In this document: one piece after another, positions 18,217 to 28,533 of the stretch
Layout: every line of letters begins with the position of its first letter
How positions within the stretch are numbered: the stretch's first letter is position 1
Translations under genes and position numbers: made by a program
Notes under the pieces: model-generated
Told to the model about the DNA's origin: nothing
The model's input: the letters and a program-made list of their open reading frames with translations, nothing else
The model's database searches: none
Assembly (NCBI GenBank): GCA_021323165.1
Contig: JAJTCJ010000027.1
Location: forward strand, 1-64,000
Reading direction: 5' to 3'
Length of the DNA: 64,000 bases
From: Bacteroidota bacterium
GTDB lineage: Bacteria; Bacteroidota; Bacteroidia; 2-12-FULL-35-15

Positions 18217-18684
18217 ATGGAAAAAAGAAATTTGCTGATTGACCTTGAAGAATTATCCGCTTTGCAGATGGATAGTGTCAATGGATTTAAACAGATAAAA
18301 GAGAAGATCGAAGATAATAGGCTTAAAGAGTTTATTGTCTTGTGTCATGAACAAAGTACTCTGCTGTGGAATGAAATAAATGAAGAAATAATCAATCTTC
18401 AGGGAGAAATTAAAACTAAGGGTACCATAAAGGGGGCTATCAATCATTTATGGATGAAACTCAAAACGGATCTTGTTAATAGTGATCTCAAGAATATTCT
18501 GGAAAATATCAAAGTGTGTGAGGAATTTAATATTACAAGATACAAAAGTGTTTTGTCTTCTAGATTACCCCAACATATAAAGATCAAACTTCAGAAGCAT
18601 TTACAAATTCTAAGTCTTAGGTTGAATGACCTTGTTCTCCTGCAACAGAATTTAGGTGAACAAAAAGCAGATCAGATATTGTAA
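18217..18684 (+). CDS. PA2169-type four-helix-bundle (DUF2383-like) protein
   Basis: Helical stress-protein pattern with GTIKGAINHLWMKLKTDL and iterated helices. Confidence 0.6.
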   Translation: MEKRNLLIDLEELSALQMDSVNGFKQIKEKIEDNRLKEFIVLCHEQSTLLWNEINEEIINLQGEIKTKGTIKGAINHLWMKLKTDLVNSDLKNILENIKVCEEFNITRYKSVLSSRLPQHIKIKLQKHLQILSLRLNDLVLLQQNLGEQKADQIL

Positions 18685-18923
18685 ATGTTAAGAACGCCTC
18701 CTTTGTTCTCAACATTTCCATATATTGAACCATGAAGATATAAAGTTGCTCCGGGTTTTAAAACTAGTTTATCCGTTATCTTTCCGAAAAGCCGCGCAGT
18801 AACATTTTCCTCAATTATCACTTTTTCTGCTTCTATATTATTGTATTGAATGTTATTTGTGATAACAATAGTACCGGTTATTAAGTCGTTTACCGTTTCA
18901 AAATCTGAAAATTCAGCCTTCAT
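18672..18923 (-). CDS. Small beta-rich, bactofilin-like polymer-forming protein
   Basis: ITGTIVITNNIQYNNIEAEKVIIEENVTARLFGKITDKLVLKPGATLYLHGSIYGNVENKGGVLNIY. Confidence 0.5.
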   Translation of the reverse strand: MKAEFSDFETVNDLITGTIVITNNIQYNNIEAEKVIIEENVTARLFGKITDKLVLKPGATLYLHGSIYGNVENKGGVLNIYNI

Positions 18924-19045
18924 AATTGTATTATTTAAATCCTCATTAATCTGAAGATGATTTCAGGCAAAGGTCAGAGATAATACAATTTTTATTGTTA
19001 CAAATAAACTTGAAAAAATTACATAATTACCACTTTTATAAATAG

Positions 19046-19075
19046 AAAAAGAGCAGGAAGCCCCTGCTCTTTTTA
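19046..19075 (-). terminator. Terminator hairpin downstream of 19092..19361
   Basis: AAAAAGAGCAGG-aagc-CCCTGCTCTTTTT. Confidence 0.75.
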
Positions 19076-19091
19076 TTGAGTTCAATCAGTC

Positions 19092-19361
19092 TTAACGAAC
19101 ACTTTCAGATTTTGCAGGGATTTTCTTTCTCTTTTTCTTTTTAAATAACCAGCCATGCTGTGCATCTGTTTCCATCTGGTTTGATTTCTTTTCTGCTTTC
19201 GTTTCTCTTTTACGTCTTTCCTTTTCACGCTTTTTCTCAGATTTTATTTCAGCTCCTGCCCGACCGTAGTTATTGCCGGAAGTGGTCTGCGCATTTGTAG
19301 AAAGCGAAAGAATACTAGTAAGTAATAGTGGTATGCAATAGAGTTTAATTAGCTTTTTCAT
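19092..19361 (-). CDS. Secreted basic hypothetical protein (89 aa)
   Basis: Signal peptide followed by K/R/E-rich region. Confidence 0.55.
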   Translation of the reverse strand: MKKLIKLYCIPLLLTSILSLSTNAQTTSGNNYGRAGAEIKSEKKREKERRKRETKAEKKSNQMETDAQHGWLFKKKKRKKIPAKSESVR

Positions 19362-19453
19362 GTTAATTCTTTACAAAATTTAACATAAATAATATGCCAT
19401 TCATTGCTCATTCTGCGTTTTACTTTGTAGTATATATTTTAAACATTTGAATT

Positions 19454-19705
19454 ATGAAAACAACACCAGACAATAGCCCTAAAGACCGGGCGATCGTTAA
19501 CCCAGGCAAAGCCGAGGTTGAGGAATCAAAAAATCCGATGGAAGCAAAGTATGATAAGCCCGGAAGAGAAGAAGATCCGGATACTACAAGAAAAGATCCG
19601 GAATGGGATAAGCCTCAGAGAGAGAATGATAATGATAAAACCCGCCATGATGAAGATTCTGATAAGACAGGATCAGATGATGATGCGGATGCTACTCAGC
19701 CTTAA
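19454..19705 (+). CDS. Highly charged low-complexity protein (83 aa)
   Basis: NPMEAKYDKPGREEDPDTTRKDPEWDKPQRENDNDKTRHDEDSDKTGSDDDADATQP. Confidence 0.6.
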   Translation: MKTTPDNSPKDRAIVNPGKAEVEESKNPMEAKYDKPGREEDPDTTRKDPEWDKPQRENDNDKTRHDEDSDKTGSDDDADATQP

Positions 19706-19725
19706 TTATTATTAGGCTAGTACAA

Positions 19726-19771
19726 ACAATAAAGGAGAAATGAATAGATTATCATTTCTCCTTTATTGTTT
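19726..19771. terminator. Bidirectional terminator hairpin between convergent genes
   Basis: ACAATAAAGGAGAAATGA...TCATTTCTCCTTTATTGT. Confidence 0.8.
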
Positions 19772-20722
19772 TATGAAGTTTTTATAGACAAAATTATTTC
19801 CCGAACTAATTCTTAAAAAGTAAACACCTTTACTGAGATCTTCTAATGGAATTGTTAGATCCTTATTACATAAATATGTTTTTATCTTTTCACCAAGTAT
19901 GGTGAATAGTTCTACCGTAAAAGTTTGTGTGGATAGAGAATTTGAAGAAAGAGAAATAAAATTCAAACAGGGATTGGGATAGACAACCAATGAAGTGTTA
20001 TCCAAAGAATTTATATCATGGGTCCCGAGGGGTGGTGTCACGAAAACATCTTCTATTGCATAGGTAGTAAAATTATATCCCGTACCAGAACCTCTGTCAA
20101 ACAAAGTTAGAAGAGAGTCCGGCAGAAACCCGCCAATAGTAATATAGTTTTCTCCCCCCTGTGCAGTATAATCCCCTGAGATAAGTGTCCAGTTAATGCT
20201 ATCATTTAGAACATTGCCTATAGGATTCATAATTTGTGGTGTGTAGGAAAAATATTGTGAAGGATTTATTGGTCCTGTCGAAATATGAATTCCAAGTCCT
20301 CCGTCAATTGCCCAACGTGCGTAATCTTCCATAAGAATCACCCACATACCCACATTGTATGTTTGGCCTGCGATAAGAGGTTGAGTGAGCTGTGTGGAAA
20401 AAGCTTCTCTGAAATCCACCTGAGCTTCATAGTAGCTTACTATACCTGCATATGCTTCTCCGGATCTTGCAGGCTGATATCCTCTTGCGTTTACAGGAAC
20501 GCCAACCCAGCCTGTGTTTACAGAAGATGTATTGTTGCAGGAATGAAAATAATCAGGAGTATACTTTGTGGTCGCCCAGTGGTTAGCATAATCGATCTGA
20601 CTAACAAAATAAGGGCATTCCAGTGAATCTTCGAAGTCAGGATTGGGTACTAGGTTCAATTGAGCAGAAAGATTACCGCACCATAAAAAAACAAACCCTG
20701 TAAAATATTTAATGAATTGCAT
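19763..20722 (-). CDS. Secreted protein with T9SS type A sorting domain
   Basis: C-terminus VVYPNPCLNFISL...LFTILGEKIKTYLCNKDLTIPLEDLSKGVYFLRISSGNNFVYKNFIKQ. Confidence 0.88.
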   Translation of the reverse strand: MQFIKYFTGFVFLWCGNLSAQLNLVPNPDFEDSLECPYFVSQIDYANHWATTKYTPDYFHSCNNTSSVNTGWVGVPVNARGYQPARSGEAYAGIVSYYEAQVDFREAFSTQLTQPLIAGQTYNVGMWVILMEDYARWAIDGGLGIHISTGPINPSQYFSYTPQIMNPIGNVLNDSINWTLISGDYTAQGGENYITIGGFLPDSLLTLFDRGSGTGYNFTTYAIEDVFVTPPLGTHDINSLDNTSLVVYPNPCLNFISLSSNSLSTQTFTVELFTILGEKIKTYLCNKDLTIPLEDLSKGVYFLRISSGNNFVYKNFIKQ

Positions 20723-20952
20723 TTAGCTAAAGTATAAAAATATAGCTCATTAAAGCCTTTGCTTTTAACATACCTTGTGATATAAAAAGATTGTTTCCAG
20801 CTCTTTTTTCGTACCTTTAATTCAATGAAGAAGAGGATATAAACACCAACCCGGTTTCTCACCTTTCAATTCTTCCTCTGCTGTCTTCAATCTACAGTTT
20901 TGCTTACTCGGGAATTTTTTACGCCTACTTACAGAAGGCTCAATCTATTATT

Positions 20953-22035
20953 ATGAAAACTATAAAATTTGTCAGCAATGACAGGTCGCAATTTACTACG
21001 ACCTTAAGAAAAAACGTGAATAATTATTTTAAGGAAAATCAGGTTTCACAAAAGGGGAATAAAGGACTTGCTGTAAAGATTTTTTGCATGTTGAGTTTAT
21101 ATATAATTCCATTTATACTTATAATCACTTTGCCTTTAGCAGGCTGGATGATCTTTCCTCTTTCAGTTATAATGGGTATAGGTATGGCAGGAGTGGGAAT
21201 GTCGGTTATGCATGATGCTGCGCACGGATCCTCCACTTCCAAAAAGTGGTTGAATAAATTGTTAAGTAACACCATTTATCTTTTGGGAGGCAGTGCGTTT
21301 ACGTGGAACCTTCAGCATAACGTTAAACATCATACTTTTACTAATATTAATGGTTATGATGAGGATATAGATACTAAAGCAATCATAAGACTGTCAAAAC
21401 ATGCACCTTTGAAAAGGATCCATCGCTTTCAATACATCTATGCATTCTTTTTTTATACTCTTATGACCATTGCAAAGCTTTGGAATGATTTTAAGCAGCT
21501 AATCGATTATAACAAGAGTGGATTAACTGAACAGCAAAATGCTAAGCCAAGAAAAGAATTTATTAAACTGATTTTATTCAAATCATTTTATGTAATTGTA
21601 AGCTTAGGTTTGCCGCTTCTTTTTTCAGGTTTTGGCTGGGGGTTCGTCTTATTAGGGTTTTTAACAATGCATTTAACCGGTGGCGGAATAATGGCAATTA
21701 TCTTTCAAATGGCTCATATCGCTCAGGAAGCTGATCAGCCTCTCTTGAATTCTGAAGGTAATATTGAGAACGAATGGGCAATTCATGAGCTTCTTACAAC
21801 TGTTAATTTTTCAAGAAATAACAGAGTGCTGGGTTGGTATATAGGAGGTCTTAATTTTCAAATCGAGCATCATTTGTTTCCTAATATCTGCCACGTGCAT
21901 TACAGGAATATTTCTCCTATTGTGGAAAGAACTGCCAAAGAATTCGGGTTGCGTTATAACCTGAAATCCGGATTTTTTGGTGCTATCGCTTCACACACAA
22001 GAATGCTTAAAGAATTAGGAAGGCAAATTGCCTAA
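20953..22035 (+). CDS. Membrane fatty acid desaturase (acyl-CoA/acyl-lipid type)
   Basis: His boxes HDAAHGS, HNVKHHTF, QIEHHLFP. Confidence 0.92.
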   Translation: MKTIKFVSNDRSQFTTTLRKNVNNYFKENQVSQKGNKGLAVKIFCMLSLYIIPFILIITLPLAGWMIFPLSVIMGIGMAGVGMSVMHDAAHGSSTSKKWLNKLLSNTIYLLGGSAFTWNLQHNVKHHTFTNINGYDEDIDTKAIIRLSKHAPLKRIHRFQYIYAFFFYTLMTIAKLWNDFKQLIDYNKSGLTEQQNAKPRKEFIKLILFKSFYVIVSLGLPLLFSGFGWGFVLLGFLTMHLTGGGIMAIIFQMAHIAQEADQPLLNSEGNIENEWAIHELLTTVNFSRNNRVLGWYIGGLNFQIEHHLFPNICHVHYRNISPIVERTAKEFGLRYNLKSGFFGAIASHTRMLKELGRQIA

Positions 22036-22054
22036 ACAGTATACTGATATTAAT

Positions 22055-22083
22055 ACCCGCTGCTAACGTGGCGGGTTTTTTTA
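22055..22083 (+). terminator. Rho-independent terminator
   Basis: ACCCGC-tgctaacgtg-GCGGGTTTTTTT. Confidence 0.8.
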
Positions 22084-22144
22084 TTGAGTGAATTGCGTCT
22101 TAAACAAAATGCTCCCAGTATTGTTTTTAATTAAAACAAAAAAA

Positions 22145-22780
22145 ATGAAAGTAGAGATCTGGTCCGATATTATGTGCCCCTTTTGTTATATTGGAAAACG
22201 AAGGTTTGAAAAAGCATTATCTCAATTTCCCCGGGCTGAAGATGTGGAAATAGAATGGAAAAGTTTTCAATTGAACCCTGAAATGAAAACTGATACCAAT
22301 AAAAATATAAATCAATATCTTGCCGAAATAAAGAACTGGAGTTTAAGCCAGGCTCAGGCAATGAACGACAGGGTAATATTAATGGCAGAAAAAGAGGGAC
22401 TTCACTATGATTTCAACAAGGCAATAGTTGCTAATTCATTTGACGCTCACCGTTTGATCCAATACGCCAAAACAGTACACAAGGGTGATGAAGCTGAAGA
22501 ACGATTGTTTAAAGCCTATTTCACGGAAGGCAAGAATATTTCAGATGGATCTGTATTAATAGATTTGGCCGAAGACATAGGATTGAATAGAACTGAAGCT
22601 GAAGATGTACTAAAAAATAATAAGTTTACTGAAAATGTAAATGAGGATATCCGCGAAGCTGCAAAAATAGGAGTGACAGGGGTTCCTTTTTTTGTTTTTA
22701 ATAGAAGATATGCGGTATCCGGAGCTCAGGAAGCTGAAACTTTCCTCGATGTATTAACAAAAACTACCGAAAATCAATAA
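22145..22780 (+). CDS. DsbA-family oxidoreductase (FrnE-like)
   Basis: MKVEIWSDIMCPFCYIGKRRFEKAL; GVTGVPFFVFNRRYAVSGAQ. Start at 22145 preferred over ORF start 22088. Confidence 0.9.
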   Translation: MKVEIWSDIMCPFCYIGKRRFEKALSQFPRAEDVEIEWKSFQLNPEMKTDTNKNINQYLAEIKNWSLSQAQAMNDRVILMAEKEGLHYDFNKAIVANSFDAHRLIQYAKTVHKGDEAEERLFKAYFTEGKNISDGSVLIDLAEDIGLNRTEAEDVLKNNKFTENVNEDIREAAKIGVTGVPFFVFNRRYAVSGAQEAETFLDVLTKTTENQ

Positions 22781-22801
22781 TAATAATTAAACCAATTTAA
22801 C

Positions 22802-23218
22802 ATGAAAAGATACGCAACAGCTAATTGGAAAGGCACCGGTAAAGAAGGAAAAGGCAGCCTTACAACTCAAAGTAAAGTTTTGGATAATACACAGTATGCC
22901 TTTGGAAGTCGCTTCGAAGAGGGAGTTGGAACAAACCCGGAAGAACTTATAGCGGCTGCTCATGCCGGATGCTTTACAATGAAACTTATTTTTAATTTAA
23001 CTAAAGCAGGTTTTACTCCTGAAAATATTGACACTCATTGTGAAATAACTCTTGATGCTGATAAAGGAGAAATATCGACTTCAAATTTAACTGTTAAAGC
23101 AAAAGTTCCGGGAATCACTAAAGAAAAATTCGATGAGCTTGCTGCAGATGCAAAAGTAAATTGTCCTGTTTCCAAGCTTCTTAAAGCAAATATAGCCTGT
23201 CAGGCTACTTTAGAGTAA
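22802..23218 (+). CDS. osmC: OsmC-family peroxiredoxin
   Basis: ATANWKGTGKEGKG...NPEELIAAAHAGCFTM...CPVSKLL. Confidence 0.88.
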   Translation: MKRYATANWKGTGKEGKGSLTTQSKVLDNTQYAFGSRFEEGVGTNPEELIAAAHAGCFTMKLIFNLTKAGFTPENIDTHCEITLDADKGEISTSNLTVKAKVPGITKEKFDELAADAKVNCPVSKLLKANIACQATLE

Positions 23219-23402
23219 TTAAATCCGGGCTGGTTTATTTTCCGTAAATAATTTATTGGATCCCAATATTGTCTAGAAGTGGAGAAATCATGTTGTTTTA
23301 CATGAACACGATCTACTTTTAGACTTTATACAAATGTCAGTTGTATTGAAAATGTATTATCTGCTGAATTTTGATAGGGGCCTCGTCAATGAATTATAAA
23401 AA

Positions 23403-23555
23403 ATGAGTTCAAATACAGAATACATAGAATCCGGAATTCTGGAGTTGTATGTAATGGGGATTTTAATTGCACGGGAGAGTATGGAAGTACAGCAAATACC
23501 CGCGAGCCACCCTAAAGTTCTTTTTTGCATTCCGCTCTATGAAGGCATAAAGTGA
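23403..23555 (+). pseudogene. Remnant N-terminus of an anti-sigma factor-like gene
   Basis: Frame from ATG 23403 reads MSSNTEYIESGILELYVMGILIARESMEVQQIPASHPKVLFCIPLYEGIK*; only the N-terminal segment is present. Confidence 0.5.
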
Positions 23556-23639
23556 AGATTACTTCTTCTGTTCCCTGCAAAGGGTAGCAGCATAATTCAC
23601 CCCTCTCATAATTCATTCTAATTTGTTTACTTTTGTGTA

Positions 23640-24332
23640 ATGAATTGTATCATAGTTGACGATGATGAATTAATCAGGATTGATCTTGAGGAAAAGATCA
23701 GGCAAACAATGACCCTTAATTTGGTCGGTTCTTGCGGGAATGCACTTGAAGCATCAAATATTGTGATGACAAAAAGTGTAGACCTTATTTTCCTTGATGT
23801 GATGATGCCTGAAATGACAGGCCTTGAATTTATAAAAACACTTTCTGCGTCCCGGCCTGAAGTTATTCTAATCACCTCCAATAAAGAGTTTGCCGCTGAA
23901 GCATTTGAATACGATGTAACTGATTTTTTGCTTAAACCGATCAGCTTCGAACGATTCATTAAAGCTGTAAGTAAAGCTAAAAGAAACTTCGATAAAAAAG
24001 GCACAACCATCAATAAAGTTGATGATCATATCTTTATAAAAGTATCTTCCCGGTTTGTTAAGCTTGACTTAAAAAATATTCTATATATAGAAGCCCTGGC
24101 TGACTATGTTACTATTTATACTCCTACCGATAAGTATACTATACATTCCACAATGAAAGGGATGGAAAATACGCTTCCGGCCAATGAATTTGCCAGAGTT
24201 CATAATTCATTTATTGTTAGGCTTGATAAAATCTCTGTTATTGAAGATAACAGTATTATTATAAATAAAACAACAATTCCGGTAAGCAGAAATAAATTTA
24301 AGCCACTAATGCAGCGCTTAAAACTGATGTGA
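23640..24332 (+). CDS. LytTR-family response regulator
   Basis: Receiver domain plus LytTR: HIFIKVSSRFVKLDLKNILYIEALADYVTIYT...FARVHNSFIVRLDKI. Confidence 0.93.
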   Translation: MNCIIVDDDELIRIDLEEKIRQTMTLNLVGSCGNALEASNIVMTKSVDLIFLDVMMPEMTGLEFIKTLSASRPEVILITSNKEFAAEAFEYDVTDFLLKPISFERFIKAVSKAKRNFDKKGTTINKVDDHIFIKVSSRFVKLDLKNILYIEALADYVTIYTPTDKYTIHSTMKGMENTLPANEFARVHNSFIVRLDKISVIEDNSIIINKTTIPVSRNKFKPLMQRLKLM

Positions 24333-24462
24333 TTAAGTCAGGTATCGAATATAATCACCCGGTTGTCGAAATAAAAGGATGGGGATTTTTGTTAAGGGAT
24401 ATTTTTACGTTACTTATCCAATGGCGTAATTTTTTAGGTAAAACCTTTCTAACATAATAACA

Positions 24463-24831
24463 ATGAATTTGAATGGCGACAATAAATATACAGACCTCAC
24501 CTATCTGAAGTCGGTATCCAAAGGAAATGTAGTTTTTGAGCAAAAAATGCTAAACACCTTTGTTCAGCAGGCAGGAAGTGATATTAAAAAGCTTAGACAG
24601 GCTCTTTTGGTAATGGATTGGGAAACCATACATTTAATCGCGCACAAAATGAAACCTTCTCTGCAGTTTATCGGACTACATATGCTTCAGGCAGACGTAC
24701 ATACTCTGGAGACAATCGCCAAACAGCATAAAGATTTTGATAAAGTAACTGAATTGATCTCCCGCATATTTACAATAATTGAAATTGCGATTGAGGAAAT
24801 CAAGGATGAGCTTATCTCATTTGATAAATAA
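24463..24831 (+). CDS. Hpt domain protein
   Basis: LRQALLVMDWETIHLIAHKMKPSLQFIGL. Confidence 0.85.
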   Translation: MNLNGDNKYTDLTYLKSVSKGNVVFEQKMLNTFVQQAGSDIKKLRQALLVMDWETIHLIAHKMKPSLQFIGLHMLQADVHTLETIAKQHKDFDKVTELISRIFTIIEIAIEEIKDELISFDK

Positions 24832-24852
24832 TTTTAAACGCCTTCCACGGCT

Positions 24853-26934
24853 ATGAAAAATTTCAAAGGAATTTTCCTGAAAGTCATAATAGGATTCAGT
24901 ATTACCGCATGCCTTTTGGGAGTTGCGTATTGGATCACTTATGAAAATCTGAATACTTTGAAGAAAAATCTTCTTACTCTCTCGGAAGTAAATCCCAAAT
25001 ACGTTTATCGTAAAAACATACTCAATAAAATAGATGAGACTGAAACATACGTTAAAAAATATACGATAAATAAGAACCGCGAATTCTTATACCGTTGCGA
25101 CAGCAGTATTAGTGAAATAGGAAAAAACCTTTTTGAATTGAGTAAACTGTCATCCCAGGATCATGATTATTTCAGCAATCTTGAAAAGCTGAATAAATAT
25201 ATAAATCAAAAACTTAGTATTTCCAGGCAGCGTATAGAAATGGCTAATGCATACAGTTCCGGTAAGGAAATGTCAGCTGCCATAAAACGCATTGCGATTC
25301 CTGAAAAGAAAAGTATTCTTCCCGTAGTAGATGAACAACATACCGCTCCTGTGGAGAAAAAGAATTTTTTTTCAAGGCTGTTTTCCAGAGAAAGGAATAA
25401 AACTAAGATAGCTCAGGATACGATCAGACCGGTTGAATCTGTGAGTGAAATGCCGGAATTCTCTGCAGGCTATATGAAAGAAATGCTTCAACAGGCAGAG
25501 CAAAAGGAAACAGAAAAGGCAAACCAGTATCTTCGTGAAAACCTTACATTGATCGATCGGGATGGCCGGATCCATGACAGTATCAGAGCTGTAGCTACTG
25601 TTATGGAGAAGCTGGAAATGGAAGAGTCTGTTGAGAAAATAAATCATCTCACCGAAGTGGCCACTAATAAAACAGGAAATATCTTATCCTCACTAATAAT
25701 AATAGGAATGATGGCTACAGTTCTTATAATTTTTGTGATCTATCGCGGTGTAAGGTTCAATGAAAAACTTAGTCTTGAATTGATAAGGGAAAAAAAGAGT
25801 ACAGAGAAACTGGCTAAAGCAAAAGAAGAATTTCTTGCAAATATGAGTCACGAAATACGGACACCAATGAATGTGATCATGGGTTTTACCGAGCAATTAT
25901 TAAAAAGTGATCTGAATAATGAGCAGCAAAAATTTTTATTAAATATAAAGAGCTCTTCAAAGCATTTGATAACAGTAATAAATGAGATCCTTGATTATTC
26001 CAAAATGGAATCGGGTGTGATCATGCTGGAAAGAATTCCGTTCTCAATTCAGGAAGTTGTTGATGATGTTCATGTTTCTTTTAAGAATTCTGCAGAAAAA
26101 AAGGGTATAGATTTTAACTATGTGATTGATGAAACCATCGCTTTGAAAGTAATTGGAGATCCAGTCCGCTTAAAACAAATATTGCTGAATCTTACAGGGA
26201 ACGCTATTAAATTTACTGATAAAGGGAGTGTAAATATAACCTGCAGATTATGGAATGCAGAAAGTGAATTTCAGACCATACTATTTGAAATTCATGATAC
26301 CGGTATAGGGATTGAATCGCATGTACATAAAACTATTTTTGATCAATTCACTCAGGCTGATTCAAGTGTTACTAGGAAGTACGGGGGCACAGGTCTGGGA
26401 CTTGCAATTTCTAAAAAGCTTGTTGAGCTTCACAATGGCGAGATCGCTGTTAAAAGTGAACCGGGAAAAGGTTCAGTGTTTTATTTCAAGATAGAATATG
26501 CTGTTCCTGTGATAACAAATGCTGAACAACCTGCGTTAATTGAAGTAAAAAATATTGAGCTGTTGAAAGGTAAAAGGATCCTGATCGCTGATGATGATGA
26601 AATGAACAAATTTTTAGCTCAGCATATTTTAGAAGGTTATCAGGTGGATGTCGATAGCGCAGCAAATGGAAAAGAAGCATTGGAAAAGATCCTCAATGAA
26701 TACTTTGATATTGTTTTAATGGATCTGCATATGCCCGAAATGGGAGGCTTGGACGTTGCAATTGCTGTTCGGAAAAATAAGATAAATGTACCTATCATTG
26801 CGATCACGGGAAATGTTTTAAGATCTGAAAGAGACAAATGTGTGCAGGCGGGAATGAACGATTACATATCTAAACCGTATGAAGAAAACGAATTACTGGA
26901 AAAAATAATTAATCAGATTCCAACCGTCTATTAA
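24853..26934 (+). CDS. Hybrid sensor histidine kinase/response regulator
   Basis: FLANMSHEIRTPMNVIMGF, N/G boxes, C-terminal receiver RILIADDDEMNKFL...IVLMDLHMPEMGG. Confidence 0.93.
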   Translation: MKNFKGIFLKVIIGFSITACLLGVAYWITYENLNTLKKNLLTLSEVNPKYVYRKNILNKIDETETYVKKYTINKNREFLYRCDSSISEIGKNLFELSKLSSQDHDYFSNLEKLNKYINQKLSISRQRIEMANAYSSGKEMSAAIKRIAIPEKKSILPVVDEQHTAPVEKKNFFSRLFSRERNKTKIAQDTIRPVESVSEMPEFSAGYMKEMLQQAEQKETEKANQYLRENLTLIDRDGRIHDSIRAVATVMEKLEMEESVEKINHLTEVATNKTGNILSSLIIIGMMATVLIIFVIYRGVRFNEKLSLELIREKKSTEKLAKAKEEFLANMSHEIRTPMNVIMGFTEQLLKSDLNNEQQKFLLNIKSSSKHLITVINEILDYSKMESGVIMLERIPFSIQEVVDDVHVSFKNSAEKKGIDFNYVIDETIALKVIGDPVRLKQILLNLTGNAIKFTDKGSVNITCRLWNAESEFQTILFEIHDTGIGIESHVHKTIFDQFTQADSSVTRKYGGTGLGLAISKKLVELHNGEIAVKSEPGKGSVFYFKIEYAVPVITNAEQPALIEVKNIELLKGKRILIADDDEMNKFLAQHILEGYQVDVDSAANGKEALEKILNEYFDIVLMDLHMPEMGGLDVAIAVRKNKINVPIIAITGNVLRSERDKCVQAGMNDYISKPYEENELLEKIINQIPTVY

Positions 26935-27008
26935 TATGGTCCGCATATCGAAAAATAACCGAAACGGCCGTGGAATCTACGTAACTTTACTTAAAAAAGG
27001 GGGAAATA

Positions 27009-27294
27009 ATGAAACGTATTCTTGTCATAGATGATGATAAACTGCTTCAAAGAGCAATTTCTTTTAAGCGATATTATGATGCCGGATATTTCTGGTTTAA
27101 GTTTGCTTTCACTTCTGAAGCAGTTTTATTTTAACAGAATCCCTGTTATTGTCATTTCTTCGTTAGGAAAAGATCAGGCCGGTGCTTCAGCCATGGATCT
27201 TGGAGCTTACGCGTTCCTTGAAAAACCATTCGATTTTGATGAGTTATTAAAAAAGGTTGCTGAGATGGTTTCTTACCCGGCAACTGGTAGTTAA
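27009..27294 (+). pseudogene. Response regulator receiver with internal deletion and frameshift
   Basis: ATG 27009: MKRILVIDDDKLLQRAISF, then frame shifts to ...LLSDIMMPDISGLSLLSLLKQFYFNRIPVIVISSLGKDQAGASAMDLGAYAFLEKPFDFDELL. Confidence 0.85.
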
Positions 27295-27344
27295 CTTACA
27301 TACACAAAAAAAGATAATGTTATATTTGCAGTAAATCTGTAAAG

Positions 27345-28016
27345 ATGAAATCGCAAAGTTATAGTATTATCTTTTTTTTAATTTTTAGCTTAAATCTGCT
27401 GGCGCAGACAGAACCCGAAACGGTTCGAAAAAAGATCCTTGACCCAAAAGACAGGATTCTTGTTGATTTCAATTACGATTCCTTCACACATTTTCCTGCT
27501 AAAATTGCCCAAAAAGCCTATTCCCTGGGTGGAAACGTTTATTTTATGTGGGATTATCCATTTGGCTACGGACCGTTCAGCATTGCTTTCGGAGCGGGAT
27601 TCAGTACTCATGATGTACATACCAACGGGAAGATCGTATATTCTCTTGATGGGAAATACACATCCTTTGAACCTATTTATAATACTTATAATACCAATAA
27701 ATTATCTCTTAATTATTTTGAGATTCCCGTTGAGCTAAGAATTAGAACACGGGGGAATCATAATTTTAAATTATGCATAGGAGGAAAGGGCGGTTATGCT
27801 TTTAACGTTCACACCAAATATGAAGATGCTGAAGGGAAAATCAAAGTTTATAAGATCAAAAATATCAATTTGTGGCGTTATGGTGCAACATTCAGGATAG
27901 GTTATGACAGATATAATATCCAGGTGTTTTATGCGCTCTCAGAATTATTCGTGAAAGGAAAAGGAGAACCGGGAATGGTTCCTTTTTCAGCTGGGATTGG
28001 TTTACTTCTCTATTAA
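27345..28016 (+). CDS. Outer-membrane beta-barrel (porin-like) protein
   Basis: Signal peptide; alternating strand pattern; AFGAGFSTHDVH...GIGLLLY. Confidence 0.75.
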   Translation: MKSQSYSIIFFLIFSLNLLAQTEPETVRKKILDPKDRILVDFNYDSFTHFPAKIAQKAYSLGGNVYFMWDYPFGYGPFSIAFGAGFSTHDVHTNGKIVYSLDGKYTSFEPIYNTYNTNKLSLNYFEIPVELRIRTRGNHNFKLCIGGKGGYAFNVHTKYEDAEGKIKVYKIKNINLWRYGATFRIGYDRYNIQVFYALSELFVKGKGEPGMVPFSAGIGLLLY

Positions 28017-28519
28017 TAAAAGATCATTAAAAGAAATTCGGTTAGAAAGCCTAAAAGAAATCCGCAATAAACCTGTTTAGGGTCATGAGCATTAAGCTTT
28101 AAACGCGCATAACCTACTAGTCCTCCAAGGAGAATCACAATTATAAGGATGAGGTGAAGATCGATCATCAGCCGTAAAGAAATCCCTAAAATTGCCCCTA
28201 TAATACCTCCTATTCCAATTGCATGCGCACTTATCTTCCATTTAAAATTAATTAAGAAAGTGAAAACAATGGATATTCTTTCCCCGGTGGTTTCCATTTC
28301 AAAACTTTTGATCTTCTTAGCTCTTAAAAGGATCAATGTGTTGAAGGCTGGGAGAAGAAAAGTGAAAACGAAAGTTATTCCAAGTATGACCAGTTTTAGG
28401 TTAAGAGGAATAAAGGTGGAGATATAATTTTTGGTCACAAAAAGGAGTAAAAAACCATAGGTGGGCATCAGTAAAGGATGCAGCAGATACGATATTGTTT
28501 TTGCTAAACGTGTTTCCAA
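28013..28519 (-). CDS. PAP2-like membrane protein
   Basis: Multi-TM; HPLLMPTYGFLLLF...ARLKLNAHDPKQVYCGFLLGFL. Confidence 0.65.
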   Translation of the reverse strand: METRLAKTISYLLHPLLMPTYGFLLLFVTKNYISTFIPLNLKLVILGITFVFTFLLPAFNTLILLRAKKIKSFEMETTGERISIVFTFLINFKWKISAHAIGIGGIIGAILGISLRLMIDLHLILIIVILLGGLVGYARLKLNAHDPKQVYCGFLLGFLTEFLLMIFY

Positions 28520-28533
28520 AAAGGTCTAAGGGA

